From NCBI RefSeq assembly GCF_025210595.1, contig NZ_JAOARH010000031.1, positions 1-64,000 of the forward strand: 64,000 nt of DNA, written 5' to 3'. Shown piece by piece: positions 9,776 to 18,779 of the stretch. The DNA comes from Winogradskyella sp. (lineage in GTDB: Bacteria; Bacteroidota; Bacteroidia; Flavobacteriales; Flavobacteriaceae). The translations under genes and the position numbers were made by a program. Below the pieces are notes generated by a model, which saw only the letters and a program-made list of their open reading frames with translations, was not told the DNA's origin and searched no databases. Each line of letters opens with the position of its first letter. Position 1 is the stretch's first letter.

Positions 9776-9927
9776 AATTTCAAATAAAATAATTACCTTC
9801 GTAACCGCAATATTTTAGGATAAAAATTGTCTTAAAAATTAGCAAAAAACAGAGATTTTACTATCGTTTTTACACAAGCGTTTTAGTACAATTATTTACA
9901 ATAACATAACTTAAATTAGATACAAGT

Positions 9928-10674
9928 ATGAAGATTTTAGTATGTATTAGCCATGTGCCTGATACGACTTCCAAAATTAATTTTACTGATGGAGACACCA
10001 AGTTTGACACTAATGGTGTCCAATTTGTAATTAACCCAAATGACGAATTTGGCTTAACCAGAGCAATGTGGCTTAAAGAAAAACAAGGTGCTAGTGTAGA
10101 CGTGGTAAATGTTGGCGGACCAGAAACTGAACCCACACTAAGAAAAGCTTTGGCTATTGGTGCAGATTCTGCAATAAGAATAAACACTGAAGCTACTAAT
10201 GGTTTTGCCGTAGCAAAACAATTGGCTAAAGTAGTTAAGGATGGTGGCTATGATTTAGTAATAGCAGGTAGAGAATCTATTGACTATAATGGCGGAATGG
10301 TTCCGGGCATGTTAGCTGTTATGACAGATGCTAATTTTGTAAACACATGTATTGGCTTAGAAATTGATGGTACAAACGCCAAAGCAATAAGAGAAATTGA
10401 TGGCGGAAAAGAAACTGTTAGCACCTCATTACCTTTAGTTATTGGAGGACAAAAAGGATTAGTTGAAGAAAGTGATCTTCGTATTCCTAACATGAGAGGA
10501 ATTATGATGGCTCGTAAAAAACCTCTAACAGTTATTGAACCTATTGATGCTAGCTCAGAAACTAAAGATGTAAGCTTTGAAAAACCTGCACCTAAAGGAG
10601 CTGTAAAATTAATAGATGCAGACAACATTGATGAATTAGTAAGCTTACTTCACAACGAAGCTAAAGTCATATAA
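9928..10674 (+). CDS. etfB: electron transfer flavoprotein, beta subunit
   Basis: 248 residues, typical for EtfB. It begins MKILVCISHVPDT and holds the nucleotide-binding region ALAIGADSAIRI and the signature DLVIAGRESIDYNGGMV. With EtfA it forms a soluble FAD/AMP heterodimer that accepts electrons from acyl-CoA dehydrogenases. etfA follows 68 bp later, with a hairpin in the gap. Confidence 0.96.
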   Translation: MKILVCISHVPDTTSKINFTDGDTKFDTNGVQFVINPNDEFGLTRAMWLKEKQGASVDVVNVGGPETEPTLRKALAIGADSAIRINTEATNGFAVAKQLAKVVKDGGYDLVIAGRESIDYNGGMVPGMLAVMTDANFVNTCIGLEIDGTNAKAIREIDGGKETVSTSLPLVIGGQKGLVEESDLRIPNMRGIMMARKKPLTVIEPIDASSETKDVSFEKPAPKGAVKLIDADNIDELVSLLHNEAKVI

Positions 10675-10679
10675 ATAAC

Positions 10680-10728
10680 AAAATCTAAATCTCAAAAGAT
10701 TGATTTTGAAATTTGAGATTTAGATTTT
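10680..10728 (+). repeat. hairpin between etfB and etfA
   Basis: Arms of 17 bp (10680-10696 and 10712-10728; core AAATCTAAATCTCAAA) enclose a 15-nt loop. The right arm is followed by ...AAAACTT, not a T-tract. An mRNA-stabilising or attenuating role inside the operon is possible but not shown. Confidence 0.6.
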
Positions 10729-10742
10729 AAAACTTAAAAATA

Positions 10743-11705
10743 ATGTCAGTTTTAGTATATACAGAATCAGAAAACGGAAAATTTAAAAAAGCAGCTTTTG
10801 AAGTTGTATCTTATGCAAAAGCCGTTGCAGAACAAATGGGCACTACAGTAACAGCTGTTGCTATTAATGCAGATAATGCTGAAAGCTTAGGGAACTATGG
10901 TGCTACAAAAGTACTTTCTATTAAAGATGATACTTTAAATGAATTTAATGCAAAAAAATATGCAGCAGCAGTTGAGCAAGCAGTAAAAAACGATGATGCA
11001 AAAGTAGTTATCTTAAGCTCTAGTGCAGATTGTAAATATTTAGCTCCAATGCTAGCTGTAGGCTTAGAAGCAGGTTATGCATCTAATGTTGTTGCAGCAC
11101 CTTCTAGCACATCTCCATTTGTAGTAAAGCGTACAGCATTCACTAATAAAGCTTTTGCAAATACAGAAATAAATACAGATGTAAAAATCGTTGGATTGTC
11201 TAATAATTCTTTCGGAATAGTTGAATCTGGCGGAAGTGCTTCTGTTGAAGATTTTTCACCTTCATTACCAGACTCAGGTGTTAGCGTTGAGTCTGTAGAC
11301 AAAGCAACAGATAAAGTAAGTATTGCTGATGCAGAAATAGTAGTTTCTGGTGGTAGAGGATTAAAAGGCCCTGAAAATTGGGGAATGGTAGAAGAATTAG
11401 CAGAAGTTTTAGGTGCAGCAACAGCTTGCTCTAAGCCAGTATCTGATTTAGGCTGGAGACCACATGGAGAGCACGTTGGGCAAACAGGTAAACCAGTAGC
11501 ATCTAATTTATATATCGCTATAGGTATATCTGGCGCAATACAACATTTAGCAGGCATTAATGCTTCTAAAGTAAAAGTTGTAGTAAACACAGATCCTGAA
11601 GCTCCTTTCTTTAAGGCTGCTGATTACGGAGTTGTAGGTGATGCGTTTGAAGTAGTTCCTGCATTAATAGAAAAACTAAAAGCTTTTAAAGCTCAAAACG
11701 CATAA
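10743..11705 (+). CDS. etfA: electron transfer flavoprotein, alpha subunit
   Basis: 320 residues, standard length. The C-terminal FAD-binding domain is complete: SGGRGLKGPENW, the SKPVSDLGW segment, GQTGKPV, and the signature IAIGISGAIQHLAG followed by NTDPEAPFF. It partners EtfB in beta-oxidation and amino-acid catabolism electron flow. The start ATG is in a strongly A-rich context without a Shine-Dalgarno, as usual for the phylum. Confidence 0.97.
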   Translation: MSVLVYTESENGKFKKAAFEVVSYAKAVAEQMGTTVTAVAINADNAESLGNYGATKVLSIKDDTLNEFNAKKYAAAVEQAVKNDDAKVVILSSSADCKYLAPMLAVGLEAGYASNVVAAPSSTSPFVVKRTAFTNKAFANTEINTDVKIVGLSNNSFGIVESGGSASVEDFSPSLPDSGVSVESVDKATDKVSIADAEIVVSGGRGLKGPENWGMVEELAEVLGAATACSKPVSDLGWRPHGEHVGQTGKPVASNLYIAIGISGAIQHLAGINASKVKVVVNTDPEAPFFKAADYGVVGDAFEVVPALIEKLKAFKAQNA

Positions 11706-11718
11706 TTTTATTACCTTG

Positions 11719-11847
11719 TAATACACAAGGACTGTTTAAATTTAGATGTTCTTAATAGTTAAGCATTTTATCGAAAAGTATTAAGAAAATATCCAAATCT
11801 GCATTTTGTAGTTGGTAAAGTCCAAATTTAAACAGTTCTTTGTATTA
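11719..11847. repeat. nested inverted repeat after etfA
   Basis: The outer pair TAATAC/GTATTA (11719-11724, 11842-11847) and a perfect 13-bp pair ACTGTTTAAATTT/AAATTTAAACAGT (11731-11743, 11824-11836) enclose CTTAATA/TATTAAG (11751-11757, 11779-11785). There is no terminal T-run. It may be a folded 3' UTR of etfA, an RNA, or the remnant of a small inverted-repeat element. Confidence 0.5.
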
Positions 11848-11948
11848 TGCCTTATTTGTAATTCTAAAATAGAGTTATAACCTTTCAAAAAAGAAAGACA
11901 AATTAGGACATCTCAGTTTAAAATACTGAGAAATTCTTACATACAAAT

Positions 11949-12563
11949 ATGAGTTTAGTTCGTTTAAATATAAAAGGTATTTCGTATAGCCAAACACAAA
12001 ATGGTGCCTATGCCTTAATTCTTAATGAAGTTGATGGAGATAGAAAACTACCAATTGTAATAGGTGCTTTTGAAGCGCAGTCTATTGCAATTGCTTTAGA
12101 AAAAGAAATTCGTCCTCCTAGACCACTAACTCACGATTTATTCAAAAATTTTGCCGATAGATTTGATGTCGTTGTTAAACAAGTAATCATCCACAAATTG
12201 GTAGATGGAGTCTTCTACTCTAGTTTAATTTGCGAACGCGATAAAATTGAAGAAATCATTGATGCCAGAACTAGTGATGCAATAGCTTTAGCACTACGCT
12301 TTCAGGCACCAATATTTACTTATAAAAACATTTTAGATAAGGCAGGTATTTATCTTAAAGTAAATCCTAAAAATGAGGATGAAGAGCAAGATAGTATTCT
12401 GGTTGACGACCTTATTGCAGAAGAAATTGAAAGTGCTGTAGCCGAACAAGAAGGCTATAAAAACAAATCTCTCGAAGAACTAAAAAGCCTCTTGGAAGAA
12501 GCCGTTAATAATGAAGATTACGAAACAGCGGCAAAAATAAGAGATGAAATCTCTAAGCGCTAA
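11949..12563 (+). CDS. bifunctional-nuclease family protein (DUF151 + UVR motif)
   Basis: 204 residues. The DUF151/BFN domain covers about 1-135 (LPIVIGAFEAQSIAIALE, PRPLTHDLF, DARTSDAIALALR). A C-terminal UvrB/UvrC-type helical hairpin (about 168-204, SLEELKSLLEEAVNNEDYETAAKIRDE) is abbreviated here to its positions and key E/A/K pattern. The domain was linked to RNase/DNase activity in plants; bacterial roles are largely untested. It precedes the nucleoside transporter by 17 bp and may share its transcript. Confidence 0.9.
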   Translation: MSLVRLNIKGISYSQTQNGAYALILNEVDGDRKLPIVIGAFEAQSIAIALEKEIRPPRPLTHDLFKNFADRFDVVVKQVIIHKLVDGVFYSSLICERDKIEEIIDARTSDAIALALRFQAPIFTYKNILDKAGIYLKVNPKNEDEEQDSILVDDLIAEEIESAVAEQEGYKNKSLEELKSLLEEAVNNEDYETAAKIRDEISKR

Positions 12564-12580
12564 CTAACAAACTACATTTT

Positions 12581-14305
12581 ATGAAACTTTTTTTCAAAGC
12601 TCTTTTTGCTATTTTTATTGGACTCTCATCAATTAAAGCACAAGAACTTGAGAAAACATGGCAGTTTGTTTCCATAGAGAACTCACAAACAAGTGAATCT
12701 TTAGCTGTTTCTGACTCAGATATGCTAAAATTTAAAGATGGTGATTTTGACTATAAATTATCACGCAAAGACAATATTAAAGCATCTGGTCATTATACAT
12801 TTCAAAACAATCTTTTAGTTTTTTATTACAACAAACCTAAGGATACTATAAGAAAATATAAAGTACGTGAGTTTACAGACTCAACACTTGTGTTTACTGA
12901 AAAATTAACATCTTATAGTTTTAAAGCTTTAAAAGCTAACGACAATTTAGCTGCAAAATCAGAATTAGCTCAAAAACCTAAAGATACAATTATCCCAAGT
13001 CAAGGCTTTTCATTTAATAGCTTATGGAGAGGTGCCTTAGGGATGGTAACTCTAATATTCATTGCCTTTTTATTTAGCAGTAACAGAAGGGCTATAAATT
13101 GGAAAACAGTAGGAATTGGATTGGCATTTCAACTTTTAATAGCAGTTGGCGTTTTGCGAGTAAACTTTGTGAAAGTAGCATTTGAATGGGTAGGAAGTTT
13201 ATTTGTTAGCATATTAGATTTCACAAGAGCTGGTAGTGAGTTTTTATTTAATGGACTAGTTGTAGATATGGATACTTTTGGCTTTGTGTTTGCTTTTCAA
13301 GTATTACCAACAATACTGTTCTTTTCAGCATTAACTTCAGTCTTATTTTATCTAGGTGTTATTCAAAAAGTAGTTAAAGCATTTGGCTGGCTACTTAGTA
13401 AACTTTTAAAAATTTCTGGAGCAGAAAGCTTAAGTGTTGCTGGTAATATTTTCTTAGGACAAACTGAAGCTCCTTTATTAATAAAAGCTTATTTAGAAAA
13501 AATGAATAAGTCTGAAATCCTTTTAGTTATGATTGGAGGTATGGCAACAGTTGCTGGTGCTGTACTTGCTGCATATATAGGTTTTTTAGGTGGTGACGAT
13601 CCTGCATTACGCTTAGTTTATGCCAAACATTTATTAGCAGCTTCTGTAATGGCTGCTCCAGGTGCTATTGTTATTTCAAAAATATTGTTTCCACAAACTG
13701 AAGACATTAATACAGATGTTAAAGTATCTCAAGAAAAAATTGGAGCCAACATACTAGATGCTATTGCCAACGGAACCACTGAAGGTTTAAAATTAGCAGT
13801 AAATGTTGGTGCCATGCTTTTAGTTTTTGTAGCTTTTATAGCCATGATAAATGGTATATTAGGCTGGGCTGGAGACGTAACAACGCTTAATAGCTGGATG
13901 GTAGCGAACACACCTTACCAAAGTTTTTCTTTAGAAGCTATTTTAGGAACTGTTTTTGCTCCTTTAATGTGGCTTATTGGTGTTGCAAAAGAAGACATGA
14001 TGATGATGGGACAATTACTAGGCATCAAACTTGCTGCTAGCGAGTTTGTAGGATATATTCAGTTAGCAGACTTAAAAAATGTATCAAACGCTACGCACCT
14101 TACATATGAAAAGTCCATTATTATGGCAACATATATGCTTTGTGGCTTTGCAAATTTTGCTTCAATAGGCATACAAATTGGTGGTATCGGTTCTTTAGCA
14201 CCTGGTCAACGTAAACAATTGTCTAAATTTGGTATGAAAGCATTAATTGGTGGTACTATTGCCTCTTTAATCTCTGCAACTATTGCAGGTATGATTATTG
14301 GCTAG
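12581..14305 (+). CDS. CNT-family nucleoside transporter with N-terminal exported lipocalin-like domain
   Basis: 574 residues. A signal peptide (about 1-20) precedes a lipocalin-like region (about 22-115, TWQFVSIEN, LLVFYYNKP). After a linker comes a complete concentrative nucleoside transporter: N-terminal CNT helices, a gate domain and the C-terminal domain with the diagnostic GQTEAPLLIKAYL. It should import nucleosides with Na+ or H+, which fits the nearby nucleotide genes thyA and the kinase at 2412. The extra periplasmic domain recurs in flavobacterial homologues as I remember them; its role is unknown. Confidence 0.9.
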   Translation: MKLFFKALFAIFIGLSSIKAQELEKTWQFVSIENSQTSESLAVSDSDMLKFKDGDFDYKLSRKDNIKASGHYTFQNNLLVFYYNKPKDTIRKYKVREFTDSTLVFTEKLTSYSFKALKANDNLAAKSELAQKPKDTIIPSQGFSFNSLWRGALGMVTLIFIAFLFSSNRRAINWKTVGIGLAFQLLIAVGVLRVNFVKVAFEWVGSLFVSILDFTRAGSEFLFNGLVVDMDTFGFVFAFQVLPTILFFSALTSVLFYLGVIQKVVKAFGWLLSKLLKISGAESLSVAGNIFLGQTEAPLLIKAYLEKMNKSEILLVMIGGMATVAGAVLAAYIGFLGGDDPALRLVYAKHLLAASVMAAPGAIVISKILFPQTEDINTDVKVSQEKIGANILDAIANGTTEGLKLAVNVGAMLLVFVAFIAMINGILGWAGDVTTLNSWMVANTPYQSFSLEAILGTVFAPLMWLIGVAKEDMMMMGQLLGIKLAASEFVGYIQLADLKNVSNATHLTYEKSIIMATYMLCGFANFASIGIQIGGIGSLAPGQRKQLSKFGMKALIGGTIASLISATIAGMIIG

Positions 14306-14368
14306 TCCTATTCCCGCGAAGGCAAGAATCTATCAAATACTTCGTTAATAACTTTTTATATTATAAGC

Positions 14369-14402
14369 AGCTTCTTACTGTATGGTTTGAAGCTTTTTTT
14401 TT
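14369..14402 (+). terminator. terminator of the transporter gene
   Basis: AGCTTC (14369-14374) pairs with GAAGCT (14389-14394), followed by an uninterrupted run of T up to 14402. Confidence 0.7.
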
Positions 14403-14418
14403 AGCTTCGTTCTTTGTC

Positions 14419-14489
14419 ATGCTGAACCAATTTCAGCATCTCATCCTAAAAAATCAGTTAAATTAAAGAGATTCCCACTTTCGTGGGAA
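14419..14489. repeat. REP-like intergenic palindromes
   Basis: Two short hairpins lie in tandem: ATGCTGAA/TTCAGCAT (14419-14426, 14432-14439) within a GTCATGCTGAA..CAGCATCTCAT context, and TTCCCAC/GTGGGAA (14472-14478, 14483-14489). Similar sequence occurs again near 59,880-60,060 in this window. From memory such modules are scattered between genes in many flavobacterial genomes. Confidence 0.55.
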
Positions 14490-14494
14490 ATGTT

Positions 14495-15319
14495 ATGAAA
14501 CAATACCACGATTTAGTAAAGTACGTTTTAGAAAACGGTAACGAAAAAGGAGATAGAACAGGCACAGGAACTAAAAGTGTTTTTGGCTATCAAATGCGTT
14601 TTGATTTAAGCGAAGGGTTTCCTATGGTAACCACAAAAAAACTACACCTTAAATCTATTATTTATGAATTACTTTGGTTTTTAAAAGGTGATACTAACAT
14701 CAATTATTTAAATGAGAATGGTGTAAGAATTTGGAACGAATGGGCTGATGAAAATGGTGACTTAGGTCCAGTTTACGGACATCAATGGCGCAATTGGGCA
14801 AGTGAAGATATTGACCAGATAAAGGAAGTTATCAACACACTAAAAAACAACCCAAATAGCAGAAGAATGTTAGTATCTGCTTGGAATCCTTCTGTTTTAC
14901 CAGACACCTCAAAATCGTTTTCAGAAAATGTTACTAATGGTAAAGCTGCGTTACCTCCCTGCCATGCTTTTTTTCAATTTTATGTTGCAAATGGCAAACT
15001 ATCTTGTCAACTCTACCAACGCAGTGCAGACATCTTTTTAGGCGTACCGTTTAATATAGCCTCTTATGCTTTATTTACAATGATGATGGCTCAAGTTTGT
15101 GGTTATCAACCAGGAGAGTTTATTCACACTTTTGGTGATGCACATATCTACAATAATCATTTAGAGCAATTAGAATTACAACTCTCTAGAGACATAAGAC
15201 CTTTGCCTAAAATGATTATTAATCCTGAAGTCAAGGATATTTTCGATTTTAAGTTTGAAGATTTTACACTTGTAGATTATAATCCGCATCCTCACATAAA
15301 GGGTGTTGTTGCAGTTTAA
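14495..15319 (+). CDS. thyA: thymidylate synthase
   Basis: 274 residues from the ATG at 14495 ([11 protein letters not shown]). A GTG at 14483 in frame lies inside the upstream hairpin and would add four residues not seen in the family. Catalytic Cys sits in [12 protein letters not shown], the phosphate-binding Arg in RSADIFLG, and the folate-binding end IKGVVAV is intact. It methylates dUMP with methylene-THF, producing the dihydrofolate that the reductase two genes downstream recycles. Confidence 0.97.
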   Translation: MKQYHDLVKYVLENGNEKGDRTGTGTKSVFGYQMRFDLSEGFPMVTTKKLHLKSIIYELLWFLKGDTNINYLNENGVRIWNEWADENGDLGPVYGHQWRNWASEDIDQIKEVINTLKNNPNSRRMLVSAWNPSVLPDTSKSFSENVTNGKAALPPCHAFFQFYVANGKLSCQLYQRSADIFLGVPFNIASYALFTMMMAQVCGYQPGEFIHTFGDAHIYNNHLEQLELQLSRDIRPLPKMIINPEVKDIFDFKFEDFTLVDYNPHPHIKGVVAV

Positions 15320-15326
15320 GCTTTCT

Positions 15327-16241
15327 ATGAAATATTATTTTTTCTCTTTTCTCTTTTTAATTTCTTTTACAAACACTTTTTCACAAGAAGTACAAGAAGT
15401 AAATGAAACCGAAGATTATTCTGAATATAGAAATAAAATTGCACCTCCACCTGCAAAAACTTCATCTATAGAAGAATTTGATATTATCATTTGTGACGGT
15501 TGTAACACTGCTAAAGACAAAAAAAATTACTTTGACTATCTTGTTTTTTCTCTTTTTATTGAAAACATAAGTAAAAAGGATTTAATTTTTTTAAAAAACA
15601 TAAACCAAAATGGTCGTTTAAGCGAAAACTTGTTTTTTAATTTTGACTTATCAGGAAATCTAATCAACGAAGGTACCGAATCCTTTTTTACAATTAAAAA
15701 AGAACGTGCTATTATAGATTCCCTACTCTATAAATTCCCTAAGATAGATTTTGACCAAACCAAGATAGATGCTTCTTTACCTTCAGTTAGGTATGGTATA
15801 AAAATAGATTATAAAATTGTTGAGACTGATTATGGAATTATAAAATTAGAAAAATATAAAGTAGATTCTTCAAAAGAAATGCCTTTTCGTGAAGTAGATG
15901 AATTCCCTGCATATAGTGGTTGTGATTCTAACTTAGATAAACTTAGTATGAAACGTTGTACCAATAAAAAAATAAACCAAATTATTGGTGAAAATTTTAG
16001 TACAGAACTCACTTCAGATCTTGGTCTATCACCAGGTAAAAAACGAATTTTTATAAACTTCACCATAAGCAAAACAGGAGAAATTATTAATGTTATAGCA
16101 AGAGGTCCTCATCCCGCTTTAGAGAAAGAAGCCATACGCGTAATAAGTTTAGTGCCTAAATTTGACAAACCAGGATATTATGGTGATGAACCTGTAGATG
16201 TTAAATACAGTATACCTATTGTGTTTGTTATTTCAGAGTAG
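15327..16241 (+). CDS. exported protein with TonB C-terminal-like domain
   Basis: 304 residues from the ATG at 15327; an in-frame ATG at 15303 overlaps thyA and is less likely because the signal peptide (MKYYFFSFLFLISF) begins at 15327. The last 120 residues (FREVDEFPAYSGC ... INFTISKTGEIINVIARGPHPALEKEAIR) match the TonB_C fold pattern, but there is no N-terminal membrane anchor or Pro-rich spacer as in true TonB. It is probably a periplasmic TonB-C-like protein of unknown role. Confidence 0.75.
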   Translation: MKYYFFSFLFLISFTNTFSQEVQEVNETEDYSEYRNKIAPPPAKTSSIEEFDIIICDGCNTAKDKKNYFDYLVFSLFIENISKKDLIFLKNINQNGRLSENLFFNFDLSGNLINEGTESFFTIKKERAIIDSLLYKFPKIDFDQTKIDASLPSVRYGIKIDYKIVETDYGIIKLEKYKVDSSKEMPFREVDEFPAYSGCDSNLDKLSMKRCTNKKINQIIGENFSTELTSDLGLSPGKKRIFINFTISKTGEIINVIARGPHPALEKEAIRVISLVPKFDKPGYYGDEPVDVKYSIPIVFVISE

Positions 16242-16395
16242 GCTTATAACTTCTTAAGTATTATCTGTATTACTTAATTTAAAGTGTGCCGCATTTATAA
16301 TCAATATTTTTTATATAAATCTAAAATTATACTATATAATATTGGTGAAATCTTTTTATGAAAAAGAAGTATATTTATCAGATAATTTTTGGATT

Positions 16396-17316
16396 ATGTT
16401 CGGAAAGAAAAAACAAACTTCAACAATAGATAAAGACCAATTAGAGCTTATAGAAAATGCTCAAAAACGCATAAAACAGAAAAAACGCTTATATGTTCAT
16501 TTTGTTGTGTTTTTAATTGGTGCCGTGTTTTTAATTCTTGCTAATACGGTTCTTGGTATAGGAAAAGATTTTACCATAGCAGGTATTAATTGGTTTGTTT
16601 ATGCCATACTTATCTGGTTGTTTTTATTTATATATCATTTTATAAACGTTTTTATCACCAATAAATTTATGGGTAAAGATTGGGAAAAACAACAACTCAA
16701 CAAGCTTGTAAATCAACAACAACAACGTATAAACAAGCTTAAAGAAGAATTTTTAAAAGAAGAAAAAAAAATAGCGCAATCGCAAGCTTATAACGAAACT
16801 CAATCTTTAGAAAAAAAAAGCGCTAATAAACTTACCATAATTGTTGCAGCTGGTGAAGACAATGCCATAGGCAAAGACAACGACCTTATTTGGCACCTCA
16901 GCAATGATCTAAAGCGATTTAAGAAATTAACATCTGGTCATCATATTATTATGGGTCGCAAAACGTTTGAGAGTTTTCCTAAACCATTACCTAACAGAAC
17001 ACATATTGTTATTACTAGACAAAAAGATTACAAAGCACCAGATGGAGTCATTGTTGTTAATAATATAGAAGATGCCATAGATGCAGCTAGAAAGGACAGT
17101 CAACCGTTTATAATTGGTGGTGGAGAAATCTATAAACAATCTATTAATCTTGCGGACAAGCTAGAACTAACACGAGTACACGCTTCTTTTGATGGAGCTG
17201 ACACCTTCTTCCCTAACGTTGATATAAACATCTGGAAAGAAGTTTCTAGAACTACTCATGAAGCTGATGAAGATCATAACTATGCATTTTCATTTATAAC
17301 TTACTTAAAGAAATAA
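16396..17316 (+). CDS. folA: dihydrofolate reductase fused to a 2TM membrane domain
   Basis: 306 residues from the ATG at 16396 (MFGKKKQ). Residues about 30-100 form two hydrophobic helices separated by a short turn (the 2TM domain pattern), then a basic/Gln-rich coiled segment. From about 145 to the end is a complete DHFR: IIVAAGEDNAIGKDN, HIIMGRKTFES, FIIGGGEIYKQS and DTFFP. No Met or stop separates the two parts, so the reductase should be tethered to the cytoplasmic face. It supplies tetrahydrofolate for thyA upstream. A longer in-frame start at 16342 lacks support. Confidence 0.9.
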   Translation: MFGKKKQTSTIDKDQLELIENAQKRIKQKKRLYVHFVVFLIGAVFLILANTVLGIGKDFTIAGINWFVYAILIWLFLFIYHFINVFITNKFMGKDWEKQQLNKLVNQQQQRINKLKEEFLKEEKKIAQSQAYNETQSLEKKSANKLTIIVAAGEDNAIGKDNDLIWHLSNDLKRFKKLTSGHHIIMGRKTFESFPKPLPNRTHIVITRQKDYKAPDGVIVVNNIEDAIDAARKDSQPFIIGGGEIYKQSINLADKLELTRVHASFDGADTFFPNVDINIWKEVSRTTHEADEDHNYAFSFITYLKK

Positions 17317-17317
17317 A

Positions 17318-17773
17318 ATGCGTTGTTATTCTCTAATTCTATTGTTTATTTTTCTCAATCAAGGCTGTAAATCAAATGATGAAGACAGAGAAAGTCAAAA
17401 CATTGATAATCAAACTGAAAATACATTAGCTGATGAACCAATCACAGAAATTGAAACAACAGAATATGAAACTTTTAAAGAAAAAAATCTATTTGGAACT
17501 TGGAAGCTAATTGCAGGCGATCCTAAGCTAGAAAAACTCATAGATTCAACTTATCTTAATTTTTATGATAATCTTTATTTTAATAAAAAAGTTGATGGGT
17601 ACTATACTCCAAGAGTACCTTTTAAGATTTTCTCATCACAAATAAGATTATATAATTCTAAAATATCATCTGATTTGGCAAAAATAATTAGTATTTCCTC
17701 TGACACTTTAAAACTTCATCTAAATGTAGATAATGCACTTGGTGTATTTGTAAGGGTAGAAGCTGAAGAATAA
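17318..17773 (+). CDS. small lipoprotein, lipocalin-like
   Basis: 151 residues starting 1 bp after the DHFR stop. The signal peptide ends in the lipobox LNQGC (Cys17). An acidic Glu/Asn/Thr linker (about 20-55) leads to a compact beta-rich part beginning FGTWKLIAGD, as in lipocalin-like lipoproteins. Function unknown; cotranscription with folA is likely from spacing. Confidence 0.75.
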   Translation: MRCYSLILLFIFLNQGCKSNDEDRESQNIDNQTENTLADEPITEIETTEYETFKEKNLFGTWKLIAGDPKLEKLIDSTYLNFYDNLYFNKKVDGYYTPRVPFKIFSSQIRLYNSKISSDLAKIISISSDTLKLHLNVDNALGVFVRVEAEE

Positions 17774-17844
17774 TTGTTTTAAAACTATACTTCTTTATTG
17801 ACATCCTTTAGTAGAGCTGTAAGTTACAATATGAATTAAATTCC

Positions 17845-17852
17845 TATTTTTG
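17845..17852 (+). promoter_or_regulatory. fabD -7 promoter box
   Basis: TATTTTTG followed by CAG, 23 bp before the fabD ATG, matches TAnnTTTG exactly. A TTG at the expected -33 distance is not obvious. Confidence 0.55.
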
Positions 17853-17875
17853 CAGCACTAAAAAAATTAGTCCAC

Positions 17876-18769
17876 ATGAATGCATATATATTTCCTGGTC
17901 AAGGAGCTCAGTTTTCTGGTATGGGTTTAGACCTTTATGAAAATTCACCTTTAGCCCAAGAACTTTTTGAAAAAGCTAATGATATTTTAGGTTTTTCTAT
18001 AACCGACATTATGTTTGAAGGTTCTGCTGAAGACTTAAAACAAACCAAAGTAACACAACCTGCAATCTTTTTACATTCAGTAATATTAGCAAAAACTTTG
18101 GGCGATAATTTTAAACCAGACATGGTAGCTGGTCATTCACTTGGTGAGTTTTCTGCCTTAGTTGCTGCTGGCGCATTAACTTTTGAAGATGGTTTAAAAC
18201 TAGTATCACAACGTGCTATGGCCATGCAAAAAGCATGCGAATTACAACCAAGTACTATGGCAGCTGTATTAGGGTTAGATGATGAAGTTGTAGAGAAAGT
18301 ATGTAACGAAACCGAAGGTGTTGTTGTTGCTGCAAACTATAACTGTCCTGGTCAATTAGTAATTTCTGGTGAAATTGAAGCTATAAATAAAGCTTGTGAA
18401 ACTCTAAAAGAAGAAGGAGCAAGACGTGCTTTAGTATTGCCTGTAGGTGGAGCATTTCACTCACCAATGATGGAACCTGCTAGAGAAGAATTAGCTGCTG
18501 CTATAGAAAATACAACATTTAGCAAACCTAATTGTCCTATCTATCAAAATGTTACTGCTTCTGCGATAACAGATGAAAATGAGATAAAAGCAAATTTAAT
18601 TTCTCAATTAACAGCGCCAGTAAGATGGACACAGTCTGTACAACAAATGATTGCTGACGGAGCTTCTCACTTTACTGAAGTTGGCCCTGGAAAAGTTTTA
18701 CAAGGATTAGTTAAAAAAATAAACAGAGAAGCTCAAACTGCTTCTGCTACACTCGAAAATAACGCCTAA
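17876..18769 (+). CDS. fabD: malonyl-CoA:ACP transacylase
   Basis: 297 residues. The active-site GHSLGE places the nucleophile at Ser88, the general base is His195 in GGAFHSP, and the N-terminal FPGQGAQ loop is intact. It loads malonyl onto acyl carrier protein to begin fatty acid elongation. lspA follows after 10 bp, so both probably share the promoter at 17845. Confidence 0.97.
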   Translation: MNAYIFPGQGAQFSGMGLDLYENSPLAQELFEKANDILGFSITDIMFEGSAEDLKQTKVTQPAIFLHSVILAKTLGDNFKPDMVAGHSLGEFSALVAAGALTFEDGLKLVSQRAMAMQKACELQPSTMAAVLGLDDEVVEKVCNETEGVVVAANYNCPGQLVISGEIEAINKACETLKEEGARRALVLPVGGAFHSPMMEPAREELAAAIENTTFSKPNCPIYQNVTASAITDENEIKANLISQLTAPVRWTQSVQQMIADGASHFTEVGPGKVLQGLVKKINREAQTASATLENNA

Positions 18770-18779
18770 ATCTACTGCT

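Noticed and set aside
14483..14494. GTG start for thymidylate synthase
   Set aside because: It lies inside the upstream hairpin, and the ATG at 14495 gives the family-typical [11 protein letters not shown].
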